This document shows positions 38,707 through 46,630 of a DNA stretch of 64,000 bases, piece after piece; position 1 is the stretch's first letter, and every line of letters starts with the position of its first letter. Below the pieces are notes generated by a model, which was not told where the DNA came from, did no database searches, and saw only the letters and a program-made list of their open reading frames with translations. Origin of the DNA: Bacillota bacterium (GTDB lineage Bacteria > Bacillota > Negativicutes > Sporomusales > Sporomusaceae); assembly GCA_017889705.1 (NCBI GenBank), contig JAGGAB010000012.1, positions 97,678 through 161,677 of the forward strand, read 5' to 3'. The translations under genes were made by a program, and so were the position numbers.

Positions 38707-38859
38707 TTACTCGCAGGGAGGCAATTGTAGTTTTTTTAGCAACCCTTTGATGAGCGGAAACATAAATTTTTTACAGTATGAATCATGCATACCGGGATTG
38801 TGGTTTATTAGGGAAATGTTAACGCTTGCCTTCACGTCTTTATTGCAGTTAGCTTTCAT
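38707..38859 (-). CDS. 50-residue ORF, candidate recombination directionality factor
   Basis: Starts at ATG 38859 behind GAGGTG and ends 24 bp before the recombinase start on the same strand, so the two genes look like an operon. The product is small and basic (many Lys; three Cys, one near the start and two further on), with a C-terminal run IKGLLKKLQLPP. The size and place fit the small proteins that switch serine integrases to excision (SP-beta SprB is of similar size), but there is no recognised homology. Too short for standard ORF calls. Confidence 0.5.
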   Translation of the reverse strand: MKANCNKDVKASVNISLINHNPGMHDSYCKKFMFPLIKGLLKKLQLPPCE

Positions 38860-38877
38860 AGTTTTTCACCTCGATTA

Positions 38878-38885
38878 ATCGTATG
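38878..38885 (-). promoter_or_regulatory. Candidate mother-cell sigma (sigma-E-type) -10 box
   Basis: On the minus strand the sequence CATACGAT lies 19 bp before the start codon of the 50-residue ORF. It differs by one base from the sigma-E -10 consensus CATACAnT. The -35 region is weak, and the start point would fall almost in the ribosome site, so this is only a suggestion. Confidence 0.35.
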
Positions 38886-38940
38886 CCGGTACAGGTTGTC
38901 TAATTGATAGTTTTTTTGAGGACGTAAAACCTTTATCCGA

Positions 38941-38998
38941 TAATAACCAACCCGTTCTAATACTCCCGACCTCATCTCATATGCCAGGAACTAATTTT
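38941..38998 (-). repeat. Dispersed palindromic repeat, copy C (3' fragment)
   Basis: On the minus strand it reads GTTCCTGGCAT-ATGAGATGAGG-TCGGGAGTATTAGAACGGG. It matches copy A's 3' end with an internal deletion and matches copy B over its last 22 bases. It ends directly at the right attP arm of the spoVK element. Confidence 0.6.
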
Positions 38999-39002
38999 TT
39001 AT

Positions 39003-39050
39003 GCTGATTTGCATCCTGGGTTTTGTCAAATCAATGGAAGATCATAAAGA
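39003..39050. other. attR of the spoVK intervening element
   Basis: Element right arm (39004-39024, CTGATTTGCATCCTGGGTTT plus one T), crossover GT at 39025-39026, then the host sequence that continues spoVK (CAAATCAATGGAAGATCA). The arm is the inverted partner of the one at attL. Confidence 0.85.
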
Positions 39051-39438
39051 TGAATTTATTTTAATCTTAGCGGGATATAAACGGGAAATGGATAATTTTT
39101 TACAGACAAATCCTGGGTTGCATTCACGATTTCCCATACATATTAATTTCCCTGATTATAGCAGGCAGGAATTATTGCAGATTGCTGATCAACTGTGTGT
39201 AAAGCGTCAATATCAACTTAATGCGCAAGCCCAAAACACACTATTACAACTACTAAATTTGCCTGAACATTGTAATGAGGACAATTTTGGCAATGCCCGT
39301 ACTGTGCGAAATATTATTGAAAAGGCTATCAGGAGGCAGGCTGTTCGATTAATAAACAAACATTTTACCACCCGGGAAGAATTAATGGTTATTGAACCGT
39401 GCGATTTAGAGGAGGTGGGAAAATGCGCGAGTGTATGA
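39027..39438 (+). CDS. spoVK: SpoVK-like AAA+ ATPase, 3' part (interrupted gene)
   Basis: The frame from the GT junction codes for the missing half of the ATPase: sensor 1 ILILAGYKREMDNFL, arginine finger LHSRFP, and the lid with sensor 2 (NARTVRNIIEKAIRRQAV). An open frame with ATG exists from 39001 but its first nine codons are element sequence. Without excision no ribosome would make an active ATPase from either half. The stop lies 16 bp inside the next gene, so the joined transcript would continue into the GTPase and UbiA-like genes. Confidence 0.93.
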
Positions 39439-40025
39439 TAGTCGGTCGTCCTAATTCAGGCAAAACGTTGTTTGCACTTAATTTTGCCGGATATCTTGGT
39501 ATCAAACATATTGATGTGACTTTTCGCGACTTTGACGGTGTGATGAATTGCCGCCACTTTTCATTAGAAGAGGCTAAACGTGAATTATGTGGAAATGCTA
39601 TTCATAAAACTTGTTCGCTGCAGTCAATGATCTTAAATATGAAGGCTGGCAAAACAGCAGTGAATTTTAAACTTACCGATACTTGCGGAATTAGTGAACA
39701 AATACATAATGACGAACGAGTTCGTAAAGGCATGGCACAGACTATCAGTTTGCTGCGTTCTGTGGATTTTATCCTGCATGTGGTGGACTTATCGATCATT
39801 AACAAAGAGTTTCGCAATAAGACGTCCATTGATGGTGAATTATACAACTATGGTAAAGTATCTAAGTCATATCTATTACTTGGCAATAAATATGACTTAA
39901 GTTCTGCTAAAAACAATTTACTCCACTTAATTGCTGCTTTTCCCAAAGCAAATGTTATACCGATTTCTGCATTATACAGCCAGGGGTTTAAGGAGGTAAA
40001 GGCTTGTGTGGGCAGAAATATTTGA
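39423..40025 (+). CDS. Small GTPase-like protein
   Basis: 200 residues. G1 VGRPNSGKTLFA (4-15), a putative G3 DTCG, G4 NKYD and G5 ISAL are present, so a TRAFAC-type GTPase is likely. ATG 39423 follows GAGGAGGTGGG and overlaps the spoVK end; the overlap suggests coupled translation with spoVK. I do not recognise the family. It should be studied with its neighbours because it may belong to the same sporulation operon. Confidence 0.75.
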   Translation: MRECMIVGRPNSGKTLFALNFAGYLGIKHIDVTFRDFDGVMNCRHFSLEEAKRELCGNAIHKTCSLQSMILNMKAGKTAVNFKLTDTCGISEQIHNDERVRKGMAQTISLLRSVDFILHVVDLSIINKEFRNKTSIDGELYNYGKVSKSYLLLGNKYDLSSAKNNLLHLIAAFPKANVIPISALYSQGFKEVKACVGRNI

Positions 40026-40596
40026 TTTTTTGACAACAACTGCCGCAGTTGCTTGTTGCTCAGCTGCGGTAAAGTTAGCGGATGATTATTTGGATAAAGA
40101 ATATGATGTGATAGTGGGGAAAACAAACTGGGCCATAATTTTTGACAAAGGCACTATGTTATATGCTATGTTTTTATTGGCCTTGGCTGCTGGTATCAAT
40201 ACAGCCCTGTCGCTGTCTTTATTTTTTAGCAGTTATATTGTAGGAATGTTTAATAATATGCGCTTGCGCTTTCCCAGCCGATTAAACGGATTTCAGGAGT
40301 CGTTGGTAGTATTTGCTGTTGGCATCATGTTATTTAGTTGGAACTACATGATATTTTCACTGAGTTTTGTATTTGCCGTGCAACTGTTTGATGATTATCT
40401 TGATGCCGACAGTGATTCTATAAGCGGACAAAGAAATCTGGCTAACCGATATGGTAAAATAGAATGTCTGCTTGCCTGCGTAATTTGCCTGCTGATTGCA
40501 TGGACGGGTGGGGAGCGGCTATTTCTGCCCGCATTGGCCGGTGCGGCTATAATATATCTGCTATCATTTAGAACTGGGAAGGTAGGAGTATGGTAA
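40006..40596 (+). CDS. UbiA-like prenyltransferase, half-size
   Basis: 196 residues with about six membrane helices. Two aspartate-rich motifs like those of the UbiA superfamily are visible: KLADDYLDKEYD (about 23-34) and QLFDDYLDADSDSISGQRNLANRYG (second motif, here only part quoted: DDYLDADSDSISGQRN). Normal UbiA enzymes have about 290 residues and nine helices; this one is shorter. GTG start behind AAGGAGG, overlapping the GTPase end by 20 bp. The prenyl acceptor is unknown; the motifs may be used for another lipid reaction. Confidence 0.65.
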   Translation: MWAEIFDFLTTTAAVACCSAAVKLADDYLDKEYDVIVGKTNWAIIFDKGTMLYAMFLLALAAGINTALSLSLFFSSYIVGMFNNMRLRFPSRLNGFQESLVVFAVGIMLFSWNYMIFSLSFVFAVQLFDDYLDADSDSISGQRNLANRYGKIECLLACVICLLIAWTGGERLFLPALAGAAIIYLLSFRTGKVGVW

Positions 40597-40811
40597 CCTA
40601 TCTAACAATCGTAATCTTAGTGGCATTCTTGGCTGGGTATGTCTTGGGTAAACACTGTGGCTGGCACAAAGGATATAACAAAGCACAGGCAGTTGTGCCA
40701 TTAGAAATGCGTCAGCAATCATTAGAACAGGGAAGGTGCGTTATTTGCGAAGGATTATGGACAGAAACAAGAAAATGTGAAAATTATAGAAGAGAATTGG
40801 ATACTTTATAA
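40590..40811 (+). CDS. Small single-helix membrane protein with cysteine motif
   Basis: 73 residues. One N-terminal helix (about 4-20, LTIVILVAFLAGYVLG), then a soluble tail with CVICEGLW and a further cysteine (KCENY) that could bind a metal. It overlaps the UbiA-like gene by 7 bp. No family recognised. Confidence 0.6.
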   Translation: MVTYLTIVILVAFLAGYVLGKHCGWHKGYNKAQAVVPLEMRQQSLEQGRCVICEGLWTETRKCENYRRELDTL

Positions 40812-40871
40812 CAAAAATATTGTACAATATTAACTGATTACATTAAGGCTAAAGTTAGGGGGATTAGACAA

Positions 40872-42665
40872 TTGCCTGAAGTATATGGTGAAACAAGTGG
40901 CATAAAAAAAACCATTATAGATAATTTAGAACAGTTGTATGAGTATACAGTTCCTTTCGGGCAGACAATCACCAATGAATTAGCAGTAGCGATGGCTGCT
41001 GTGACTCAGTCGCTTAATCGGGAAATTGCAGTATATATTAACCGGCGAGGAAACGTCGTTCAAGTTGCTGTTGGCGATATTAAAACAGTATCACTGCCGG
41101 AGACAGACGGCCGGCGTGCCTTACACCGGCTGAGCGGTATTCGCTGTATACATACTCATCCTGGTGGTGACAGTCAATTAAGTAATGTCGATATGGCCTC
41201 ACTTAAAGACATGCGCTTTGATATTATGGCTGCCATTGGTATTAAAGAAGGGCTTCAAGAAATTAGTTTTGGATTTATTTCCGGGCAGATTGCCGATAAT
41301 TATGAAGTGCAGTCGGTGGGGCCATTATCATTAGCTGATTTTGTGCAGATTGATTTAATTTATCTTACTAGTCAAATCGAGCGGTTATTAGAAAGCACCA
41401 ATGTTGTCTCTAACGATAATCAGCCTGAAAAGGCACTATTGGTGGGGATAGAAAGGCAAGGAGAATGGGATGTTGCTGATTCTCTGAACGAGTTAGCTCA
41501 ATTAGCCCAGACCGCTGGGGCTGAAGTTGCAGGTTCTGTATGGCAAAAGCGTAGCCGACCAGATGCCGCTTTTTATGTTGGACGAGGCAAGGTACAGGAG
41601 ATTGGTCTTATTCGGCAAGAGTTAGGTGTCGATGTTATTATTTTCGATGATGAGCTATCACCGGCCCAACAGCGGAATTTAGAACAAGCATTAGGCATCA
41701 AAGTAATTGATAGATCAGCCTTGATCTTGGATATTTTTGCGCAGCGTGCACGTTCCCATGAAGGCAAGCTGCAAGTGGAATTGGCTCAACTAAAATATAA
41801 TCTTCCGCGGTTAGGCGGCCAAGGGCTGGTGTTATCACGTCTAGGGGGCGGGATTGGCACCCGTGGGCCTGGCGAAACAAAGCTGGAAGTTGACCGTCGT
41901 AGAATTAGAGCTAAGATTAATGATATTGAGAAAGAAATTGAAAACCTAAAAACCCACCGGTCTTTACATCGGGAGCGGCGGCAGGCATCTAAAATTCCTA
42001 CAATAGCATTAGTGGGTTACACTAATGCGGGAAAATCGAGTTTACTGAATAAGCTTACTGCTGCTGAAGTTTTGGCGGAAGACAAGCTTTTTGCCACGTT
42101 GGATCCGACTACAAGGCGAACTAAGCTGCCGAGCGGCAAAGAAGTCTTAATAACAGATACTGTCGGCTTTATTCAAAAACTTCCACATCAGTTGATTGCG
42201 GCATTTCGCGGCACACTGGAGGAGGTAGTGCAGGCTGACTTGCTGCTTCATGTTATTGATGCAAGTCACCCCCAGTTTGAAAAACAAAGTTTTGCAGTAT
42301 ACAATGTATTAAAAGAACTGGGGGCTGATGCTAAACCAGTAATAACAGTATTTAATAAGATCGATAAGCTTGATAGCGAATATGCACTTGAGCGTATGCT
42401 CAGACAAGAGGGTAGTGTTGCCATATCTGCAATTGAGGGAATTAATATTGATACACTGCTTGGTATGATAGAAAACAGTATTACAGCAACCAGTGTTGAT
42501 GTAAAATTAATGATACCTTATGATGATAGTGGGGTTATGGCAAGGCTATATAATGGCGCCACTGTGATTTCTGCGGATTATAGTGAAGAAGGAATTGCAG
42601 TTGTTGCTTCCATGCCGCCGGAATATTTTGAGCGGTATCGGAAATATGTAGTAGGAGATGAGTAA
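40872..42665 (+). CDS. hflX: HflX GTPase with N-terminal JAMM/RadC-like domain
   Basis: 597 residues, against about 420 for Bacillus/E. coli HflX. Residues 190-597 are HflX: glycine-rich [49 protein letters not shown], then the GTPase G1 [12 protein letters not shown] and G3 DTVGF. HflX splits stalled ribosomes. The first 180 residues contain H94-x-H96 and S104-x2-D107 ([14 protein letters not shown]), the exact JAMM metal pattern, with Glu51 as possible catalytic acid; RadC has a very similar HNHPSGD motif. TTG start behind GGGGG. ynbB follows, as in Bacillus. Confidence 0.88.
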   Translation: MPEVYGETSGIKKTIIDNLEQLYEYTVPFGQTITNELAVAMAAVTQSLNREIAVYINRRGNVVQVAVGDIKTVSLPETDGRRALHRLSGIRCIHTHPGGDSQLSNVDMASLKDMRFDIMAAIGIKEGLQEISFGFISGQIADNYEVQSVGPLSLADFVQIDLIYLTSQIERLLESTNVVSNDNQPEKALLVGIERQGEWDVADSLNELAQLAQTAGAEVAGSVWQKRSRPDAAFYVGRGKVQEIGLIRQELGVDVIIFDDELSPAQQRNLEQALGIKVIDRSALILDIFAQRARSHEGKLQVELAQLKYNLPRLGGQGLVLSRLGGGIGTRGPGETKLEVDRRRIRAKINDIEKEIENLKTHRSLHRERRQASKIPTIALVGYTNAGKSSLLNKLTAAEVLAEDKLFATLDPTTRRTKLPSGKEVLITDTVGFIQKLPHQLIAAFRGTLEEVVQADLLLHVIDASHPQFEKQSFAVYNVLKELGADAKPVITVFNKIDKLDSEYALERMLRQEGSVAISAIEGINIDTLLGMIENSITATSVDVKLMIPYDDSGVMARLYNGATVISADYSEEGIAVVASMPPEYFERYRKYVVGDE

Positions 42666-42668
42666 CTA

Positions 42669-43910
42669 ATGACTATGTTTTCAAATCAAATTATGGCTTT
42701 AAAGACAAAAGCAATGGAACAGGCGCGGCCATTATTTGCGAAGATTGATGAGATATCAGAAACTAATACGGCACGAGTGCTGGCCTCTTTTCGTAACCAC
42801 CAGGTTTCTGAGTATCTTTTTCGAACTACAACCGGCTATGGATATGGTGATAGTGGACGAGAGCGCCTGGAAGCCGTTTGGGCGGAATTATGCGGGGCTG
42901 AAAAAGCTTTAGTACGTACTCAATTTGTGTCTGGGACGCATGCCTTATCTTGTGTTTTATTCGGGTTACTACGGCCGGGGGATGAGTTGCTGGCTCTTAC
43001 CGGGGCGCCGTATGACACAATGCAGACCGTTATTGGACAGGTTGTTCATACTCCGGGGTCGTTAAAGGAGTGTGGCATTACTTATCAGGAAATTCCTATG
43101 AATCAGGAAGGAATTGATTTGGCGGCAATTCCGCGTTATATAAAAAACAACACTAAAATGGTGCTGATTCAACGTTCGCGTGGTTATAGTCTGCGAAAAC
43201 CATTATCTGTTGAAGAAATTAGGGTTGCGTGTGCCGCGGTAAAGAAACATAATCCCAATTGTATCTGCTTTGTTGATAACTGTTATGGTGAGTTTGTAGA
43301 CACTGTGGAGCCAACAGATGTTGGTGCAGATATAATGGCAGGCTCGCTAATCAAAAATCCTGGTGGCGGATTAGCCCCCTCTGGTGGATATATTGCAGGT
43401 AAAGCAGAATTAGTAGAGATGGCCTCATATCGATTAACGGCACCGGGATTGGGCGGGAATCTTGGGGCTAGTCTTGCTGATTCACGCCTGCTGTATCAGG
43501 GGCTGTTTTTAGCGCCGCATGTTGTAGCGCAGGCATTAAAAGGAGCTGTATTTGCCGCAATAGTATTTGACTTGTTGGGATACAAGACGTTACCACATTT
43601 TGACGAGCAAAGAAGCGATATCATTCAAGCAATAGAACTTGGGTCACCGGAGAAAATGATTGCCTTTTGCCAAGGGTTGCAAGAGTTTTCGCCGGTGGAT
43701 GCTTATGTAAAACCAATACCTGGACCCATGCCAGGATATACCGATCAAGTAATTATGGCAGGGGGGACGTTTATTCAAGGCTCATCAATTGAGCTTAGTG
43801 CTGATGGTCCTTTACGGCCGCCTTATATTATATATTTACAAGGCGGACTAACCTTTGAGCATGCTTCCCTGGGGATACTAGGAGCAGCAAATGCAATTGT
43901 AAATATATAA
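42669..43910 (+). CDS. Methionine gamma-lyase-like PLP protein (aluminium-resistance family, YnbB)
   Basis: 413 residues, PLP-dependent. The pattern SGTHALSCVLFGLLRPGDELL, FVDNCYGEFV and SLIKNPGGGLAPSGGYIAG (with the PLP lysine in SLIKNP) marks the COG4100 family, found next to hflX as in Bacillus ynbA-ynbB. The reaction is not certain; a C-S lyase role has been suggested. It starts 3 bp after hflX. Confidence 0.85.
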   Translation: MTMFSNQIMALKTKAMEQARPLFAKIDEISETNTARVLASFRNHQVSEYLFRTTTGYGYGDSGRERLEAVWAELCGAEKALVRTQFVSGTHALSCVLFGLLRPGDELLALTGAPYDTMQTVIGQVVHTPGSLKECGITYQEIPMNQEGIDLAAIPRYIKNNTKMVLIQRSRGYSLRKPLSVEEIRVACAAVKKHNPNCICFVDNCYGEFVDTVEPTDVGADIMAGSLIKNPGGGLAPSGGYIAGKAELVEMASYRLTAPGLGGNLGASLADSRLLYQGLFLAPHVVAQALKGAVFAAIVFDLLGYKTLPHFDEQRSDIIQAIELGSPEKMIAFCQGLQEFSPVDAYVKPIPGPMPGYTDQVIMAGGTFIQGSSIELSADGPLRPPYIIYLQGGLTFEHASLGILGAANAIVNI

Positions 43911-44037
43911 TTCAGACATTTCTTTGCATATTTCTAAAATAGAACCATTTTAATGACAGGAAAAAAGCTAAAAGCGTCGAATAAAGCAAAAGTATGACTG
44001 CGTACGGCTTGAAAATATATGTTTTTGGTGATTAAAC

Positions 44038-45690
44038 GTGGGATATATTATTGCTAGTTTTATTGCTATATTTATTACGACGCTAATTGTATACAAAGTT
44101 GGAAATAGTCTATTTGGGCTTGGCTTGCGTTTAAAACCAATACTGCTTTGCGCAGTATGCGCCATGCTCATTAGCTTAGTTTTGCCCAAAATTATTGTGG
44201 GCTTTGCTGGTTTGCCGGCTACTTTGGCAGTGTTGGCTATTTTTGCGGTGGTGTTTGCATATTTTGTTGCCAGGTATGAGGATATGCCGCAGCCTGACGG
44301 CGGAATAGCAGATGCTCAAGCAGATAGTACTTATGATTCTGGCGATACACTTGCTGCGAGTAATGATGCAGCAGACGGTGAGACCTTGCAGAAACATGGT
44401 AGTTACCAGGCAACTGATGAAATTGGCGGCAATGCAAGCGGTAGTGAAGTTGTGTCTGGTGAAGCAGAAGTTTTGGCACAAGAGATTAGTAGTATCCGCG
44501 AAATAGAAGTCACTGGAAATAATTTAAATAAAGGACAATTGACGCCGGAAGAAGAATCTTTGAATGATGCTCAGGTTTCTTCGATTGCCAAAGAATCCGG
44601 TATAGTACAAGCTGATACTTTGAAAGATAATTCTTTGGACTTCCAACATAGTGATGAACAAGAAAATGTGGATATTAATTTAGATGAAGTTGGGAATGTA
44701 AATGAAAGTCTAGAATTGGCCAATCTTAGAGAACCAGAAGTAGTTGAAAATGATTTCTCTGAAGTGGAAACTCAGGAAGAAAACAACAGCTTAGATGAGT
44801 TGCAATCTGCGGTGGTGAATTCTGCAGAGCATGTTGCAGCGGAGGAGTCTAATAGTGTTCTTTCCGCCGAGAACACCAACTTGGAGGAAGAATATCAACA
44901 GGAAGTAGCTAATACCAATAAGAGTGACGAGGTTGATAGTCAGTTAGCTGCAGAAATCGTTGAGAATGAATTAACGGAACAAGTGGCTGAAGATGTTGTT
45001 TCCCAGAGTGACGATAAGAATGTTTCCACAGACATAGAGTTGGATAGTACAGAACCAGATAACCTTGAGTTGCGCGCTGAGAACACTGATGCAGTGGAAA
45101 ACAATTTTGCAGATAATGAGATGAATGATATTACTGAAGAGTTAGATCAGGTAGAGGCAGAAGTATTGGTGCAAATGCCTAAGGAAGAGATAGCGGGACA
45201 AGTTGAATCTCCTGTAGCTCAGGCATTTGTGCAGGAGGTTGATGATGACAGCATGAAACACGATGAATTAAACGTAAATCCTGTACAAATGGAAACTGAG
45301 GAATTGGACGATTTGATAGATCGCGCCTTTGTGTGTAAAGAAACGCAGGATTATAGTAATGCATATAGGTCTTTTAAAAAGGCTTTGGCTTTATATCCGA
45401 ATAGTGAAGCAGCTCCATTTCTCGTGGTGGAAATTGGTAATATACTAAAAAATAAAGGGGATTATGATGAGGCTATCAAAATATTCTCAGAAGGCCGAAA
45501 TTTATCCCACACAAAACATGACGAGATGATGGAGCAGGAATTTATTAGTACCATTGCTTATTTGCGAATTACTAAAAATATTTTACTTCAAAATCGGCTT
45601 GGTAATATTCCATTCTTAGAAATTCCAACACAAATTCTTAATCAGATTGATGAAGAATTTCGAGAGTGGCGTAGTGTAGGTAATATCTAA
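44038..45690 (+). CDS. Membrane protein with long acidic region and TPR-like tail
   Basis: 550 residues from GTG 44038. Three N-terminal helices (about 2-20, 30-50, 54-78), then some 320 residues very rich in Glu, Asp, Asn, Ser and Val (about 85-420), probably disordered, then a soluble end with a TPR-like unit (NAYRSFKKALALYPNSEAA ... YDEAIKIFSEGRNLS). No family recognised. It sits before the PRC-barrel gene and may act in envelope or stress assembly. The acidic low-complexity core makes homology searches difficult. Confidence 0.7.
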   Translation: MGYIIASFIAIFITTLIVYKVGNSLFGLGLRLKPILLCAVCAMLISLVLPKIIVGFAGLPATLAVLAIFAVVFAYFVARYEDMPQPDGGIADAQADSTYDSGDTLAASNDAADGETLQKHGSYQATDEIGGNASGSEVVSGEAEVLAQEISSIREIEVTGNNLNKGQLTPEEESLNDAQVSSIAKESGIVQADTLKDNSLDFQHSDEQENVDINLDEVGNVNESLELANLREPEVVENDFSEVETQEENNSLDELQSAVVNSAEHVAAEESNSVLSAENTNLEEEYQQEVANTNKSDEVDSQLAAEIVENELTEQVAEDVVSQSDDKNVSTDIELDSTEPDNLELRAENTDAVENNFADNEMNDITEELDQVEAEVLVQMPKEEIAGQVESPVAQAFVQEVDDDSMKHDELNVNPVQMETEELDDLIDRAFVCKETQDYSNAYRSFKKALALYPNSEAAPFLVVEIGNILKNKGDYDEAIKIFSEGRNLSHTKHDEMMEQEFISTIAYLRITKNILLQNRLGNIPFLEIPTQILNQIDEEFREWRSVGNI

Positions 45691-45715
45691 TTAAGAAATA
45701 TATGGAGGGCATAAG

Positions 45716-46543
45716 ATGAAAAAAAGTGTAGACATTATTGGACAACCCATCATTAGCATTACTGAAGGTAAGGAATTGGGTAGTGTTAAAGACCTGCTTA
45801 TTAACCATTCGAATGGCACAATAGCTGCATTGGTTATTGCAGATGAAAAATGGTATTTAGGTGCTAAACTTGTACCGTTCAATACAGTAACTGGTCTTGG
45901 TGAATCTGCAGTGACTATTAATAATAGCAACGATATTGTTACTATTACTGGTGGTTCAGAATTCGAAAAACTGTTTGAAGCCGGTATAAAAATTATTGGC
46001 ACTAAAGTTCTTACTAAAGGCGGTAAGATCCAAGGTAAGGTTAATGAAATTTTAATTGATAACTCAGGAAAAATTGAGTCATGCGAAATGGAAAAGCCGG
46101 ATGGTGAAGTTATACTACTGCCGGCGCAGAATGTGGTTACCTTTGGTAAAGAGGTTGTAATCGTTGCTGATAGTGATGAAGTAGTAAGTAATACTGCTGT
46201 GGCGCAGCCAGTGGAGACAGTAACTGCTCAACCAGAACCAATAGCTGAACCTACTCCTGCTCCTGTTGTAGAAGTGGTAGAGGAAATTCCGGTTCAGCAG
46301 AAAGAAGCTGAGGCACCAACTGCTAAAGAAGAAAATCAAGCGAAAGAGCAGCAGGCTGATGATTCAGCTAAGAAGTTTGATGATAAACATCGGAAGTTCT
46401 TACTGGGTAAGAAAGCCTCACGGCGCATTGAAACTGATAATGGCATGCTGATTGTTGAACAAGGCGGCGATATTACCGAAGAAGTTTTGCAAAAAGCTAA
46501 GCTTGCCGGCAAATTCGTTGAGTTGTCAATGAATATTCAATAG
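45716..46543 (+). CDS. PRC-barrel domain protein
   Basis: 275 residues. Two PRC-barrel units (about 1-80 and 88-160; ISITEGKELGSVKDLLIN and VLTKGGKIQGKVNEILIDN), a Pro/Glu/Ala linker (165-215) and a small C-terminal domain (KFLLGKKASRRIET...) that may bind a partner. PRC-barrels occur in RNA-processing and photosystem proteins; here the function is unknown. Starts 25 bp after the TPR protein. Confidence 0.8.
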   Translation: MKKSVDIIGQPIISITEGKELGSVKDLLINHSNGTIAALVIADEKWYLGAKLVPFNTVTGLGESAVTINNSNDIVTITGGSEFEKLFEAGIKIIGTKVLTKGGKIQGKVNEILIDNSGKIESCEMEKPDGEVILLPAQNVVTFGKEVVIVADSDEVVSNTAVAQPVETVTAQPEPIAEPTPAPVVEVVEEIPVQQKEAEAPTAKEENQAKEQQADDSAKKFDDKHRKFLLGKKASRRIETDNGMLIVEQGGDITEEVLQKAKLAGKFVELSMNIQ

Positions 46544-46556
46544 AACACAATATATA

Positions 46557-46586
46557 GCCCCCGCTATAATTAGCGGGGGCTTGCTT
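46557..46586 (+). terminator. Intrinsic terminator after PRC-barrel gene
   Basis: 10-bp GC-rich stem GCCCCCGCTA / TAGCGGGGGC with loop TAAT, then TTGCTT. Confidence 0.85.
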
Positions 46587-46630
46587 AAAAAAATTAACAC
46601 TTAACACCATGAAAGGATTGAGAGTGTTTT

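Larger units (their letters stand above)
29359..39026 (+). mobile_element. Skin-like intervening element inside spoVK (9,666 bp)
   Basis: The insertion interrupts spoVK in the middle of the AAA+ domain. It is bounded by GT dinucleotides that lie at the exact centre of an inverted repeat formed by the two element ends (attP-like). It carries a large serine recombinase and a 50-residue ORF near its right end on the minus strand, and a PAS/sigma-54 activator with a nifJ-ptb-buk operon on the plus strand. No phage structural or replication genes are present. Precise excision rebuilds the 318-residue reading frame. By analogy with skin in sigK, excision in the mother cell during sporulation is inferred. 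Confidence 0.88.

Noticed and set aside
38772..38780. CATACTGTA on the minus strand as a sigma-K/sigma-E -10 box for the recombinase.
   Set aside because: It fits CATA-N3-TA but lies inside the 50-residue ORF and has no clear -35; the CATACGAT upstream of that ORF is the better candidate.
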